A stretch of DNA of 64,000 bases from Astrocystis sublimbata (taxonomy: Eukaryota > Ascomycota > Sordariomycetes > Xylariales > Xylariaceae): contig JAJNNY010000007.1 of NCBI GenBank assembly GCA_022453515.1, positions 682,001-746,000 of the forward strand. Reading direction: 5' to 3'. Made by a program: the position numbers and the translations under genes. Numbering within the stretch: position 1 is the first letter of the stretch; each line of letters starts with the position of its first letter. Below, in pieces: positions 24,159-36,021 of the stretch. The notes below the pieces were generated by a model. The model worked only from the letters and a program-made list of their open reading frames with translations, was not told where the DNA came from and did not search any database.

Positions 24159-27100
24159 ATGTCTGATACCGACGGGTTCGAGGTCATCCAACACGATGAG
24201 TCTGCCCTTTCCGGCGATGCCGGCACCGGCTCCACGAGCCCCGGTGACGGTGCTGCTGCGTCGCCCCAGACTACCCCGAAGTCGCCCTCGTCTTCAACCA
24301 AAACCGGGAGCCCGGCAGTCGCCAAACGACCCGGCACCACTACATCCACTGTTCGTCGGCCGGGAGCGACAACGACGACTTCCGCTGCTCGAACCACTGC
24401 CAATGCTACTGTGCGAGCTGGCAGCACCCTCAGCAAGCCGCCTGCACGGCCGACTGCCGGCTCCACTGTCAGGAGACCCGCCGCTCCCGCGACGATGAGC
24501 CAAAGATCGCAGCCTTCAACCGCCGACGATGAGAAGAGGAGGTCGACCATGACGTCCGCTGCGCGGCGCGCATCGGTCGTGCCGAGTGGCTTGACCTCAT
24601 CTCCGTCCAAGACGGCTACAAGACCAACCTCGACATCCGCAACGTCTACGCTTAGAAAACCTCCGACAGCAACAGGGGCTACCGCACCTCGTACCACCAC
24701 CACTCGGGCGGCGCCCCCCGCTGGCACTTCCGGAGCTCGTCTATCCTTGGGTTCAAGCACGAGGACAACCGGCGCGGTGGCCGAGGCGAAGAGGCGCCTC
24801 TCCTCAGCTGCTGGGTCTCCTGCCAGCTCTACGGCAGCTAGGCAATCCGGCCGTCTCTCTACCTCCTCTAGCTCAGGAGTAGCCACAAAAGAAGCCGAAG
24901 AGCTGAAGGCAAAGCTTGCCGAGAAGGAATCTGAGATAGAGACCCTAAAGGGACAGGTGTCTGCGTCAGAGGAGAAAATCGCCGAGTTGGAGGCCAAAAT
25001 TACTGCCGAGGTTGATGGCGTTGACGACACACAGAGCTCTCTGCGCCAAGGCCACGAAGAGCTTCTGGAATCATTGAAGGCGACACACGCGACAGAGAAG
25101 GAGGAATTAGACACCAAGACCTCCGAAGCTCTGGCAAAGCTCAAAGTGGCCGAAGAAGAACTTGAAGGTCACAAATCGCAGTTGGCCGAATTGACAGGCG
25201 CGCAGGACGCCAAAGATAGCTCCATCAATGATCTCCAGGCCAAGCTTGACTCATTGGAGCTTGACAAGGATGCAAAGTCAAAAGACCTGGAATCTGCTTT
25301 AGCTCAAGCAACGGAAGAGCATACCGCCAAGCTAGAAACTCTACAGAAGAGCTTAGAAGAACAGCATCAAGCTGCAATTGAGGCTCTGAAAGCGAGCCAT
25401 GCGACCGAGCTCGACCAGAGCAAGTCGTCCCCGGCTGATAATGAGACAGAGCTCGAGGACTTGAAAGCTGCTTTAGCCCAGGCAACGGAAGAACATGCCG
25501 CCAAGCTAGAAACCTTACAGAAGACTTCAGAAGAACAACAACAAGCTGCCATTGAAGCTCTAAAAGAAGCTCACGCAACTGAGCTTGCAGAGGGGAAGGC
25601 ATCATCTGCTGACCACGAGAAGGCACTTGCCGACCTGAAAGCTGCGAATGAAGCCCTGCAAACCCAGATTGACGCTCTAAATTCGTCCAAGGAAGATGAT
25701 GGGGCGGCTAGTGATTCTAAGGTTTCTGCCTTGGAGGCTGAGCTCGCGGAGCTTAAGAAGAGCGCGGAGAATGACAAGACCGCCCTAACCGCCGCCCAGG
25801 CTGAAGTCGAAGATTTGAAGAAGCAAGTAGCCGATGCTCTAGCTCTTGTCGATGCTACGAAAGAGGAGCTAGTCGCCTTCAAGACTGACTTCACCGCAAT
25901 GCAACAAGAACTCGCACAGGCCAAGACGGATGCGTCATCTAGCTCCGCCTTGGCTGAGCAGATCAAAGAGATCGAGGGCCGGTACGAGCAACTTAAGCAA
26001 GACCACAAGTCCTCCGACGAAATGCATGAGAACCAGTTGAAGCAGGTTTCGAAGGATTTTGAAAAGGAGATTGAAAGCCTCCAAGGAGACGCGTCCTTCA
26101 AGAACAAGTTCGAAAGCCTTGAGGAAGAACACTCGACACTTCAAACAAAGTTCGACGAGCTTACCAGTGCACACGGCAGCGTCACCGACGCACACATCGC
26201 GGAGCTAAAATCTATCAAAGACGAGCATGAGGCTGCTGTTGCTGCTCTGAAGGAGAAGGAAGGGAACCAGGAAGCTCTTGACGCCGAGTTATCGTCTGCC
26301 AAAGCCAGTCATGAGGCTGCTGTTACCGCATTAAAAGAGAAGGAAGAAGAGCACCAAAAGGCTTTGGACGCTCTCCAGACGAAGTTAGACGAAGTGACGA
26401 GCACACAAGGTAGCTCAGCTGAAGCACACACTGCAGAGCTGGAAACCGCCAAAGCCGAGCATACGGCCGCTGTCGCTGCTTTAACAGAAAAGGAAGCAGA
26501 GCTCAAAAAATCCTTGGACGCCATTCAGACGAAGTATGATGAACTCTCTAGCACACACAGCAGCGCTTCCGAAGTACACACTACAGAGCTGCAGTCTGCT
26601 AAAGCTGAACATGCTACTGCTGTTGCATCTTTGGCGGCGAAGGAGGAAGAGCACCAAAAAGCTCTGGACGCCTTACAGGCAAGCCATGCCATGGAACTCG
26701 AGGCCGCGAAGAGCGGTGCATCTGCTGATGAAACAGCCCACCTGGAGGCTCTGGAGTCTCTCAAAGCTAGTCATGCCAAGCAGATTGAGGTCGCCAAAGC
26801 CGAGAGCGATGCAACCCTAGCTGCAGAGCTGGAAGTGTTAAAAGCTGCTCATGCTCAAGATCTACAGAGCCAAGTTGATAGCGTAAAGGCAGCCCATGCT
26901 GACGAACTCAAGACAAAGAGCGAAGAACTGGACGGATTAAAAGCGGCTCACGCTGAGGAGATATCCGCTCGAGAAGAGTCTTCGAAGACAGCGAGTACTG
27001 ATGCCGTCACCGCAGCAGTCAGTGCCCAGAAGGCAGAGTTAGAGGCAACTATTGCCGAGCTGAAAGCTGTCCATGCTCAAGAGCTCTCAAACAAGCAAGC

Positions 27101-28833
27101 AGATGATAGCGTCCTTCATACCCAACTAGAGGCAATGAAGCAAGCTGTCGAGGATGCACAGGCAGAGCTCGAGCAAGTCAAGCAGGGTCATGCAGGAAGC
27201 ATTGATGTACTCAAGAAAGAGATCGAAGATGCCCACTCCGCAGAGGTAGAGAAGCTGATTACGATGCAATCCGAAGCTGTGGAGGTGGCCAAGAACGATG
27301 CGTTGACCTCGCACAAGAGTGCCATCGACGCGCTCGAAGTTAAGCAAGCCCAGGCCATCGAGGAGCTCGTCAAGAGTCATGAGAACAATGTCGCTGTCGA
27401 AGTAGAGAAAGTCCTTAGCATGCAATCTGAGGCGGCTGAGGCGGCAAAAAACGAAGCAGCATCTGCTCAGAAAGCTACGGTCGAAGCTCTCGAGGCCAAG
27501 CACGCAGCTGCCATCGAGGCTTTGACTCAGGATTACGAAAGCAAACTCCTTACGTCGTCTTCGGCCACAGCTCAGCACGAGGCATCTGTTTCAGATTTAG
27601 AGGCGACTTTGGCTGCCACGAAGGAAGCCTTGGCAAAGGCCCAGGCTCAAGCCGAAAGTCTGGAAACCGAACTCACTGACGCGAAATTGAAGAGTGACGA
27701 ATCTCTCGTCAAGGCGCAGAGCGGCACTGAGCAGCTACACCAGCAACTCGCCGAAACCAAGATGCAGAACGTTGAGCTGATGGCAGAGCTTGACGCTGTC
27801 AAGAGTCAGAAGCCTGACACGTCTGTTGCCGATGCCCTCAGGACAGAATTAGAAGACCTGAAGAAGGCGCACGCCGATGTAGTTGCCCAGGCCGAGGCGG
27901 CAGCAGCGAAGACTGCCGGTGATGCAGAAGCGCTGCAAAAGGATATCGATGCTAAGAAAACTGAACACGATGCCATGAAGTCGCAGCTCGAAGCGGCTAA
28001 GGAAGACGTCCTCATCGCTCAGAAAGATCTCGAAGCACACCAGAACGATACAGCAGCCAAGATCAAGAGCCAAGAAGCGGATTACAAGGACATGTACGAT
28101 AACTTCACAAACATGGTGGAAGAAGAACAGAAGAAAAGGGCGGCAGCGGAAAAGGAGGCCAACGACACCAAGTCTAGATTTGCCGAGATGGAAGCTCAGA
28201 TCAAAGTCAAGGATGCAGAGCTTGCGGAAGCCCAGGTTCGTAAACTCGCCCGCATTTTCGAGGCCAATTATTGTATCACTCCAACCTGGCAACGACCAAG
28301 ATGATTGATTTAATGGATGATGGTTAACGGATCAGCAGGCGGCCGCTGCGGATACTCCGGCCAAGAAGGGACTGTCGGCCAGCCGACATGCAAATGACGA
28401 AACTGATGGCAAGGCGGACGGTGATGGCGTCGATTCAGAAGCCTCCACGGCTGCAGGTGAGGAGCCAGATCATTCGTCGGCAGCGATAAGCGCGGTGCGC
28501 GACCCCCCATACTCACTCCTCGTTGCAAAGTTGCGCCTTTACGCTCCCCCAGAACTCTCAAAGCCCGATGAACAAGCCACAAACCATGTTTGTTAAGGAC
28601 CAATACTAACGCAATTATGTCTTAGTTGGCACAAGTTAACTTGTCCCTTAAAGGCCTGCAGGCCATTGATGATGATATGAGGGATCGGAATCTTCGGTAC
28701 GTGAGAATCATGTTGCAAGCAGAATGGTTATGGATGGTCTGCTACGCAAAACAAAAGTATAAGACACGACAAGTGCTAACGCGTTGTATACAGTATGCTC
28801 AAGTCGATGACTGATGCAAAGCCGACTTCCTAG
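24159..28833 (+). CDS. Large coiled-coil protein with basic Ser/Thr-rich head
   Basis: Four exons, 24159-28235, 28339-28494, 28626-28696 and 28794-28833, give about 1447 residues. Residues 1-245 form a Ser/Thr/Pro/Ala/Arg-rich basic, disordered head, like microtubule- or membrane-binding regions of other long coiled coils. Residues about 245-1365 are one almost unbroken Ala/Glu/Lys/Leu coiled coil. It contains tandem duplications: two 58-residue units (25296-25643), 50-residue units from 26301 and two 52-residue units from 27243. The small 3' exons encode a conserved-looking tail, LAQVNLSLKGLQAIDDD ... MLKSMTDAKPTS, which supports the splicing. The exon 2 donor is GTGCGC; the better-looking GTGAGG at 28457 gives the wrong phase. 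The exon 2 acceptor is a CAGCAG doublet, so one extra Gln is possible. A scaffold or tether role is likely; the exact family is not recognised. Confidence 0.88.
25296..25643 (+). repeat. Tandem duplication, two 174-bp (58-residue) units
   Basis: Two adjacent units, 25296-25469 and 25470-25643, both start ALAQATEEH and share LETLQK, QAAIEALK and HATEL at the same spacing. The duplication is exact in length and in frame, inside the coiled-coil gene. Confidence 0.92.
26301..26679 (+). repeat. Tandem 150-bp (50-residue) coiled-coil units
   Basis: Units start at 26301, 26451 and 26601, each beginning KA-[SE]-H and carrying ALDALQ or SLDAIQ at the same offset. The third is partial. In-frame duplication has clearly lengthened the rod. 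Confidence 0.9.
27243..27554 (+). repeat. Tandem 156-bp (52-residue) coiled-coil units
   Basis: Units 27243-27398 and 27399-27554 share EVEK, MQSEA and AKN followed by AIDALE or TVEALE at identical offsets, in frame. Confidence 0.88.
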
Positions 28834-31785
28834 TGGGATACCTATTGGCTATTCGTTCGAAAGCTCATTCGAGGCTATCTATCTGCCTTCCTTCGAAAAA
28901 CATTTTGCTCTTCGCGTCTGGGTTAGGTGCCAGTTTTGATTCTTGCCTGTGGTGGGCCAGGCTAGAAGTCTTTGCTCCGGGCATTATCAGCCATTGTTAT
29001 GAATTGCTTCTCTGAAAGAGAGAGAAGGGGGAAGGAAATCTAACCCGAGAGAATGTATCTAGTACAAAGTATGGTTTTTGTGGAGGGAACTACGACTCTG
29101 TCTCGTCTCTACCCCGGCTACTCTGGCAACCAGAAGTCCAGTTGGCCCGGCTGGCTAGTTCCAGTATTCTTGTTCTTGTTTAGTTGTACCTAGTTGGTAA
29201 TGGACGATACCCCCTTTTTGCTCCCCTTTGAACACTCGCCTGACTACTTGGTACCTTTGGATGTTGTTATGTGATAACCATTGTAGCGAATCGACATAAT
29301 GTGCTTAGTGGGGATTCCTATTGTGAACGAGGGGTATTTCGGAGTAGGATTCAATGATTTTGAACGCCGCAACATAGCTGGTAGATCGCCCTTCGTGACC
29401 ACCTCATCCCGCATCTCACCAATTGAAAGCCCTCTCAAGATGAACTGATATTAGGTTCAATCTACGCTACGTATTATCTTTCAAGAGGAAAAGAAAAATT
29501 GACGAGCGATTCCTTATATGCACGAAAACTAAACTTCCCAACACCGGTGTCTCAACAACTTTTGCGGCATCATGATAAACAATGGCTACGAGAGATTATC
29601 ATGTGTCCAATCTGAACTACTAAACTATCCGTTAGAAGATTCGATATCTTTAAAGTCTTTAGCCATAGGTTTCATGAACAACTATGCTGTTCAGACCAAG
29701 CCGAATTCACAATATACTTGGGTGCCGAGCAGCTTCCACGTCCTTGCGAATACAAATGTTGCTCGCACTTCGTTCGATTGGCCGTCTGACTGTATGAAGC
29801 ACACATCTTGGCTCCCTCCAAAGCGGCATTTTGCTGCCGTGTTCAGCCTACATTCGTTTCACGCAGAGAGGGATGTGATAGAATGTCAAACACCGGTCTC
29901 TAACTTTGAAATTGCCAGTGCTTGATGACACGTGGACATAAAGCAGGCCAAAGTTGGTATCATTGGAATGGGAATGTGACCGATGTCTTGGGCTACATCT
30001 GCCGAGCGCTCCAACCGCGCTATAATGTCGGCAAGTCGAATCGATGCAACAGGCATGCGACTAGAGCCAACAAGGTAAAATCACGAACACAAGTCAGACT
30101 GTCCAGCTCGGCAATTCATTTCATTTTGTTGCCTTGGCTTCAATTGCAACCCAGTCCGACACTGTTGAACCGCTACTTCCTACGCCCACCTATCCATAAG
30201 GCAGTTTCCAAGTACCACTTGACTCGTGCGAATACTGTGAAGGGTGGGAATTTAGTTTGTTGAGTTGTGTCCTTGAACTTGGTTGTCAGCTCGAATGCCG
30301 TGTGTCCCTGTGGCCATCCGAGCGGCCATCAGAGCCGGCTAAGTGCGCGATGTATTCGCGCATACATGATTGAGGGTACCAGCTTTATGAAATGGCTCGG
30401 TCTCCGTGGCCGAGACGTTTGAACATGAATTCGGAAGGCTTTGACGGCTTTCGAACAATCTGCGAATTGATTGACTGGACCTTGCGCCCAGCAGTCCTCC
30501 ATGCGAAAACATGGATGGCGATGTTGTGACTCGCTCGCCTGTGCCTTGAGAAAGTAAATGCCACACACACACACATCACCCTGGCCGCCTGGCATCCCTG
30601 GGAAGGTGTTCGGGTGTTGCGTAACCTTCGTAACCCGCCAGGCGTTGGTGCTGCAGCGATCGCCAGGATCGTGCCCAGTAACAGCAACCCTTCGTAATGC
30701 CTAGTTCCTCAAACCAATCGTTCTGGCCCCAGATAGTGATTGAGACATCTGCCGAAACTACCCTAGCCAGCTCGCCTCAGCTCCCTCTCCGCAGAGCCCA
30801 CTTTGTCCGCCTTGGCAATCATTATTTCCCCCGTGTCTTGACGACCGTTGAACCAAGCGAGATATCACTATCACCGACGATAGACTCAAATGGTGCAGTG
30901 GCCGAGAAAGTACTACGCGAACCACAAGAGGGGATAGGCGCTAGACATCACGAGGGGAACCTTGATGTGATGATGCTGGAGAGCCGCCAACAATGGCGAA
31001 CCGAGCCGAGCCACTGGCTGGGGCTGGCGAGCCTGGCAGCCCCAGAGTGTCTTTCGAATCCTGCAGCTTTGCGTCTATCGGCAAATTGTGCACATGAGAA
31101 GCGAGTCATCCGCGCGCTTGCTACCGCTTCCTGTAGCCCCCCTAATGCCGTGGCCAGAAGACAGAGATCTACACGATCTTACACACCGCGTATGGGTCCG
31201 GGAAGATTCTCGGGTCGCCAACACCTTCACCATGTAGTATCCGCCTCCCAATGAGCATCCGGGTACACCGGCGCAATATTCCTACTAGGCAGGTATTGGG
31301 CCGGGCCTCGAGCCTTTCGCTTATGATAGAACTAGATTTTCTGTGCCACTACCGAGAGGGCACCCTTGGGACGAGTGTATAGCTCATGCCACTAGTTATG
31401 GGCCTGAGGGTCGGTCGCCGTCCCATTTGCCGATAAGCAGGACATGAATTCTTGAAATGTATCCCATCGCAACAGATGTCTACATCAAGCTTGCTCTTCT
31501 ACTCGAGAGCACCCTGCTTGCTCATCATTGCCGACTTTTTGCGAGGAGTACGATCTCCCATTCCCCCTCCACGGACCGTAGTCTGCTTGAAGGCATCCGG
31601 ACAATAGTATAATTGGATTATTTGTCTTGAATAATCCTCATTTTGTTTAAAGACTTGCCTGTGGGGTAACCCTTCGGCCACGACCGTCCTTCATTCGATA
31701 CTGCAACTTCGAGACGTCTGTATTCTCACGAAAGAACGTGGCGAGGGGAAAAGCATTAGGTTCATCCGAACAAACACGGCGAATC
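28834..31785. other. About 3 kb without a supported gene
   Basis: Several short frames occur (29572-29925, 29922-30263, 30697-31254), but none has family features, convincing splice partners or a strong start. A CA microsatellite lies near 30562-30575. No mobile-element terminal repeats are seen. The 185-residue frame at 30697 is listed separately at low confidence. Confidence 0.45.
30697..31254 (+). CDS. Uncertain 185-residue ORF
   Basis: An ATG-started frame of 558 bp lies in an otherwise gene-poor stretch. The translation is Ser/Arg/Ala-rich with no recognisable domain, signal peptide or membrane segment, and no splice sites clearly extend it. It could be an orphan gene or chance; its length in GC-balanced DNA is only mildly unusual. 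Confidence 0.15.
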   Translation: MPSSSNQSFWPQIVIETSAETTLASSPQLPLRRAHFVRLGNHYFPRVLTTVEPSEISLSPTIDSNGAVAEKVLREPQEGIGARHHEGNLDVMMLESRQQWRTEPSHWLGLASLAAPECLSNPAALRLSANCAHEKRVIRALATASCSPPNAVARRQRSTRSYTPRMGPGRFSGRQHLHHVVSASQ

Positions 31786-33754
31786 ATGGGGTCGGAGAGT
31801 TCAATCGTCCTGAGCTTTATTGCTCACTACTGGGTATTTGGGGTCATCATAATACCTGTGGTGTGGCTAATAAGAAATCGATATCACAATGGTTTGAACG
31901 AGTATCCCGGGCCGTTTCTGGCTTCGTTAACAGACTTCTGGCGGCTGTGGGAGGTATGGGGTCGACAGTCTGAGGTGACACATCGCAAACTTCACGCCCA
32001 GTACGGCGACGTAGTGCGCTTAGGCCCGAACAACCTTTCTTTCGCGGACCCCAAGGCGCTCAAGACTATATACGGACTTAATAAAGGGTTCATCAAGGTT
32101 TGTGGATTTGATTGGTAAATCCCCATGTTCTGAAACCGGCTAACGAGAATTTCGCAGTCGGACTTCTATATCGTGCAACAAGGCGTCTCGAAAGGCCGCG
32201 GGCTTGCGACACTATTCAGCACGACGGACAACACTTTCCATGCGCAACTCAGGCGCTGTGTCAACTCGGCCTTCTCCATGTCCGCGTTGGTGCAGTATGA
32301 GCCATTCGTGAACAACACCCTGAGGTTGTTCTTCGAGCAGACCGAACGTCTATATGCCAACAACCCCGAAGGGTGCGATTTCGTCAGATGGCTACAGTTC
32401 TTTGCGTTTGACGTCATCGGAGAGGTCACATATAGCAAGCGTCATGGTTTCTTGGAGAGAAATGAGGATGTTGATGGCATTGTCAGTTACCTGGGCAACC
32501 TCTTTCTCTATCTCGCTCCGGTAAGTTTGAACAAGACTCTCCCCCTTTTTTTTTCGTTCGCTATGTAGGATTCATAGAATTGCGCGTAACAAGGAGACGA
32601 CACCTTCCACGATGTACTGACTTTGCAACCCAAGATCGGGCAAATCCCCTGGCTAGACCGCCTCTTTTTGAAGAATCCTTTCTACCTCAAGCTTTCTGAA
32701 TGGGGGTTCGTAGATGCGACCAACCCCATCGTGCTGTTCGCGCGGGCACGCATGGCTGAGCGCCTTGAAATGGCCGGGCTCAAGAACGACCCGTCCAAGC
32801 CACTGCTCCCCGTCACATACACAGCGAAGCCACAAGCTAACAGCGACGGTACCATATCACGGGACTTGCTGTCCAAGTTCCTCGCGGCGCGCGACGCGCG
32901 GCCAGATTTCATGAACGACGGGCTCGTCCTTGCCATGGCCGTTTCCATGGCGTTCGCCGGGTCCGAGACAACAGCCATCTCCCTCTCCGCCGTCTTCTAC
33001 AACCTGCTGCGCAATCCAGAGGTGCTGGGCCGGCTGCGCACGGAGCTGGATGACGCGGCGCGTGCCGGCGCCTTCGCCGACTATAACCTCGGCGTCGTGA
33101 CGTGGGCTGAGAGCCAGAGACTACCTTACTTGGACGCATGCATCAAGGAGGCATTTCGAATGCACCCGGCTGCCGGGCTGCCCCTCGAGCGCATAGTGCC
33201 AGAGCCTGGCATGGAGATTGCAGGTCACTACGTCAAGGGCGGTACGATCGTCGGCTGCTCGGCGTGGCTGATACACAGACGTCCCGAGATCTTCGGGGCC
33301 GATGTTGACGTGTATAGACCTGAGAGATGGCTGGTGGACGAGACGCTACCCGAGGCCCAGAGGGAGGAGCAGGAACGTGGGATTCGCGAGATGAACGGGC
33401 ATATGTTCCAATTCGGCATGGGTGCCCGGACGTGCATTGGTAAGAATATCAGCCTGTTGGAGATGTACAAGCTCGTGCCGAGTCTGTTGCGGAGATTTGA
33501 AGTGAGTTTCCCCTAGATTGACCCCCTTCGGCTTCTCCATTATCAATTCCCTCAGTCATGCGCCTATACCTGCTTGACCTTTCGAAAATCTTAAGTTGTT
33601 ATTGACATATCGTTTCTCGCAGATTCGCTTCAAGGACCCAAGTCAGGATTGGAAGACAGTCAATGCATGGTTTATCAAGCAGCAAGATTTCACGACATTG
33701 TTTGAAAGGCGGGAACTAATATTGCCGGATGCCCAAGGGGAGGTCAAATCGTAA
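31786..33754 (+). CDS. Cytochrome P450 monooxygenase
   Basis: Exons 31786-32097, 32158-32520, 32635-33501 and 33623-33754 give 557 residues. The N-terminus is a hydrophobic anchor (about 7-28) followed by a basic stop and the YPGP hinge, so it sits in the ER membrane facing the cytosol. All P450 marks are present: the I-helix AGSETT (about 333-338), KEAFR with the ExxR pair E397/R400, PERW (about 454-457) and the heme loop FGMGARTCIG with Cys492 as the iron ligand. The pattern resembles the fungal pisatin-demethylase-like group, which oxidises phenolics and secondary metabolites; the substrate here is unknown. It needs a P450 reductase, not seen in the window. Two genes follow on the same strand, a CHR transporter and a hydrolase. 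It appears intact. Confidence 0.95.
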
Positions 33755-34160
33755 CAAGGCAATGTGACTATACGGCCGTACACTTCATGTTCGAGAAAAT
33801 AAATGAGAGATTATTTGTGCAAGCTCTGTCTTATCTGGTACTCATGGTGATCCGCAAGTCTCTGCATATAGATTCACCTTGCATATTTCGTTCATTAGTA
33901 TGAATTGATTTTGGCACGTGAGATGTCACCATCCCAGATTCTCAATGGTGTCCAATGAGATAAAATAGACATCGGCAATGTGGGTCACTATATCTCGGCC
34001 ATTGCATTTATCCGTTAGCTCGATCGGCTGAGTGGTTCGTGAGCAACTTGAACGCACTACCTCGCCAGCGTGACGACCTGGGCCGACAGCATCCGGTTCA
34101 CAAAGTGGAGGCGCTTCACAACGCTTCATCTCAGGTCCAACATCAAACCGGTTGTGCAGT
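33755..34160. other. Short spacer between P450 and CHR transporter genes
   Basis: About 400 bp with no gene. It must hold the P450 3' end and the transporter promoter. Confidence 0.55.
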
Positions 34161-36021
34161 ATGGAAGCTATATCACATTGGCTAAGTCAAAACGATGCTC
34201 TCGCAAAGGTTCGGAGACGAGCCTGGCGGGTGTTCGCGACTGGATGGCATCTCGGTCTCACGAGCTTTGGTGGTCCTCCTGTCCACTTCAAAATCGTGAG
34301 TGAACTGCCGTTTCCCAGCGTAAAATCAAATAAATGATGGCTTTTTGGTCAGGTAATTCAGTATACAGAAAGTTAACTGCCCCACGCCTACATGTAGTTT
34401 CATGATAGATATGTGACAAGACTGGGATGGATTGATGAACAGATGGTAAGAAAACAACAGAGAGTGCACACTCTTTTGCTAGACATTCTCAGGTCTAACG
34501 ATGATTGTTTTGGCGGTCTCTAGTACCAAGAGCTCTTCAGTTTATCACAAACTCTTTCGGGGCCGGCAAGCACCAAACTGCTATATTGCATCAATCTGAT
34601 TACTGAGGGGCTCCTCCCAGCTACGCTAGGGTTTTTGCTATGGAGGTGAGTATGAAGCGTTAGCCTAGCCTCGACTATCCGGGACTTACAGAATCCTTCA
34701 GTCTTCCGGGGGCCTTGGGCATGCTTGGGCTTAGTATCGGCGTCTCGAATATCGGCGAAACACTTCCAAAAGCCGTATACGCGCTTCTTTCAGGACTGAA
34801 TGCGGCCGTGGTTGGCATCATCGCTCTGGCCGCCGTGGAGCTCTCGCAAAAGGCGGTCACCGATAAGTTGACCAGGATACTTGTGTTTCTTGGGGCTACG
34901 GCAGGCATGTTGTACAATGCGCTATGGTACTTTCCGGTCCTCATTCTTTGGGGTGGAGTTGCCACTGTCGTCTTCGATTACCATTGGTTACACCCGCCGG
35001 TGAGGTATGTTATGCAGATATTCCAACGACGGCGGACAGTCAATGAAAGCGAAGAGACCGTTGAGATAGGAGGAATCTCCGAAACTACATCTGCTGCGTC
35101 TCGGAACCAGCATGAACCAACCTCATCTCTCAGCAGAGAAACTGCATCGCATGATATGAGTGTCGACGAAAGGAACGAACCGAGAGTTGTGCCTGTGGCC
35201 AGGCAGCTGAAGATATCCTGGAAAGTCGGATCACTCGTCATCGGCATATTCGTTGTATCATTCATCGCCATCATCGTGCTACGCGCCACCGTGGACAGTC
35301 CGCCACTCCTCTTCAGTCTGTTCGCAAATCTTTACCTCGCCGGTACTCTCATATTCGGCGGCGGCCCGGTCGTGATACCTCTGCTGAGAGAATACGTCGT
35401 GGCTGAAGGCTGGGTCGAACCTCGCGACTTTCTGATTGGTCTTGCTGTGATCCAGGCCTTTCCCGGGCCCAATTTCAACTTTGCTGTTGTATGCGCCCCT
35501 GCCGTTTCCTTTTCTCAAACATAAAATGAATACTTTCTCATTTCTAACTTTCACATGGCCTCTTGGGCCCCGTGGTCTTTCTCTCACTCTCTCCTTTTCA
35601 TACACGGCGATTACTGATTGATATGAAGTACCTTGGCGCCTTGACCGCTGCCAATGCGGGACTGAACATCGGTGCTGGTGCTACGATTGCTTTTGTGGGC
35701 ATCTTTGCTCCAGGCATGTTACTATGTCATGGTGTTATGGGTATCTGGGGTGCCATACGATCTGTACGATTTGTCAAGTCAGCTTTGCGGGGGTTCAATG
35801 CCGCCGCTGTTGGGTTGATCTACACGGCCATCTACCGGCTTTGGCAGATTGGGTATATCGATGAAGGGTTCACACAAGGTACAAGCCTGGCGAACGACCC
35901 TTGGTGGGTTGTCGTCACTGCTACAAGCTATGTCGGAAGTTTATGGTTCAACTTGAGGGCTCCGGTTGTGATCGTCCTAGGTGCTGTATTGGGTCCGGTC
36001 CGGTATGGTGTCGTGGGATGA
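34161..36021 (+). CDS. CHR-family chromate-type ion transporter
   Basis: Five exons, 34161-34295, 34398-34445, 34524-34645, 34702-35488 and 35629-36021, give 494 residues in two homologous halves, the bidomain CHR plan. Half one has FGGPPVHFKI (about 37-46), GWIDEQMYQEL and LSGPASTK, then hydrophobic helices. Half two has FGGGPVVIPLL (about 320-330), QAFPGPNFN (about 353-361) and four or more membrane helices. A charged cytoplasmic loop of about 60 residues (about 210-270) separates them. CHR proteins move chromate or related oxyanions across the plasma membrane; some bacterial members export chromate and some fungal ones raise uptake, so direction is not assigned. Exon 2 is only 48 nt, and exon 4 uses the later of two nearby AG acceptors, which alone restores WSLPGALG. 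Confidence 0.93.

Noticed and set aside
24086..28292. Several long minus-strand frames opposite the coiled-coil gene
   Set aside because: Ser/Ala/Leu-rich shadows produced by biased Glu/Lys/Ala codons on the coding strand.
28457..28462. GTGAGG as the exon 2 donor of the coiled-coil gene
   Set aside because: It leaves phase 1, and the following exon then hits a stop (GTT GGC ACA AGT TAA). The weaker GTGCGC at 28495 keeps the conserved tail in frame.
29572..30263. Two plus-strand frames of 113-117 codons
   Set aside because: No recognisable features, no splice partners; length consistent with chance in AT-rich DNA.
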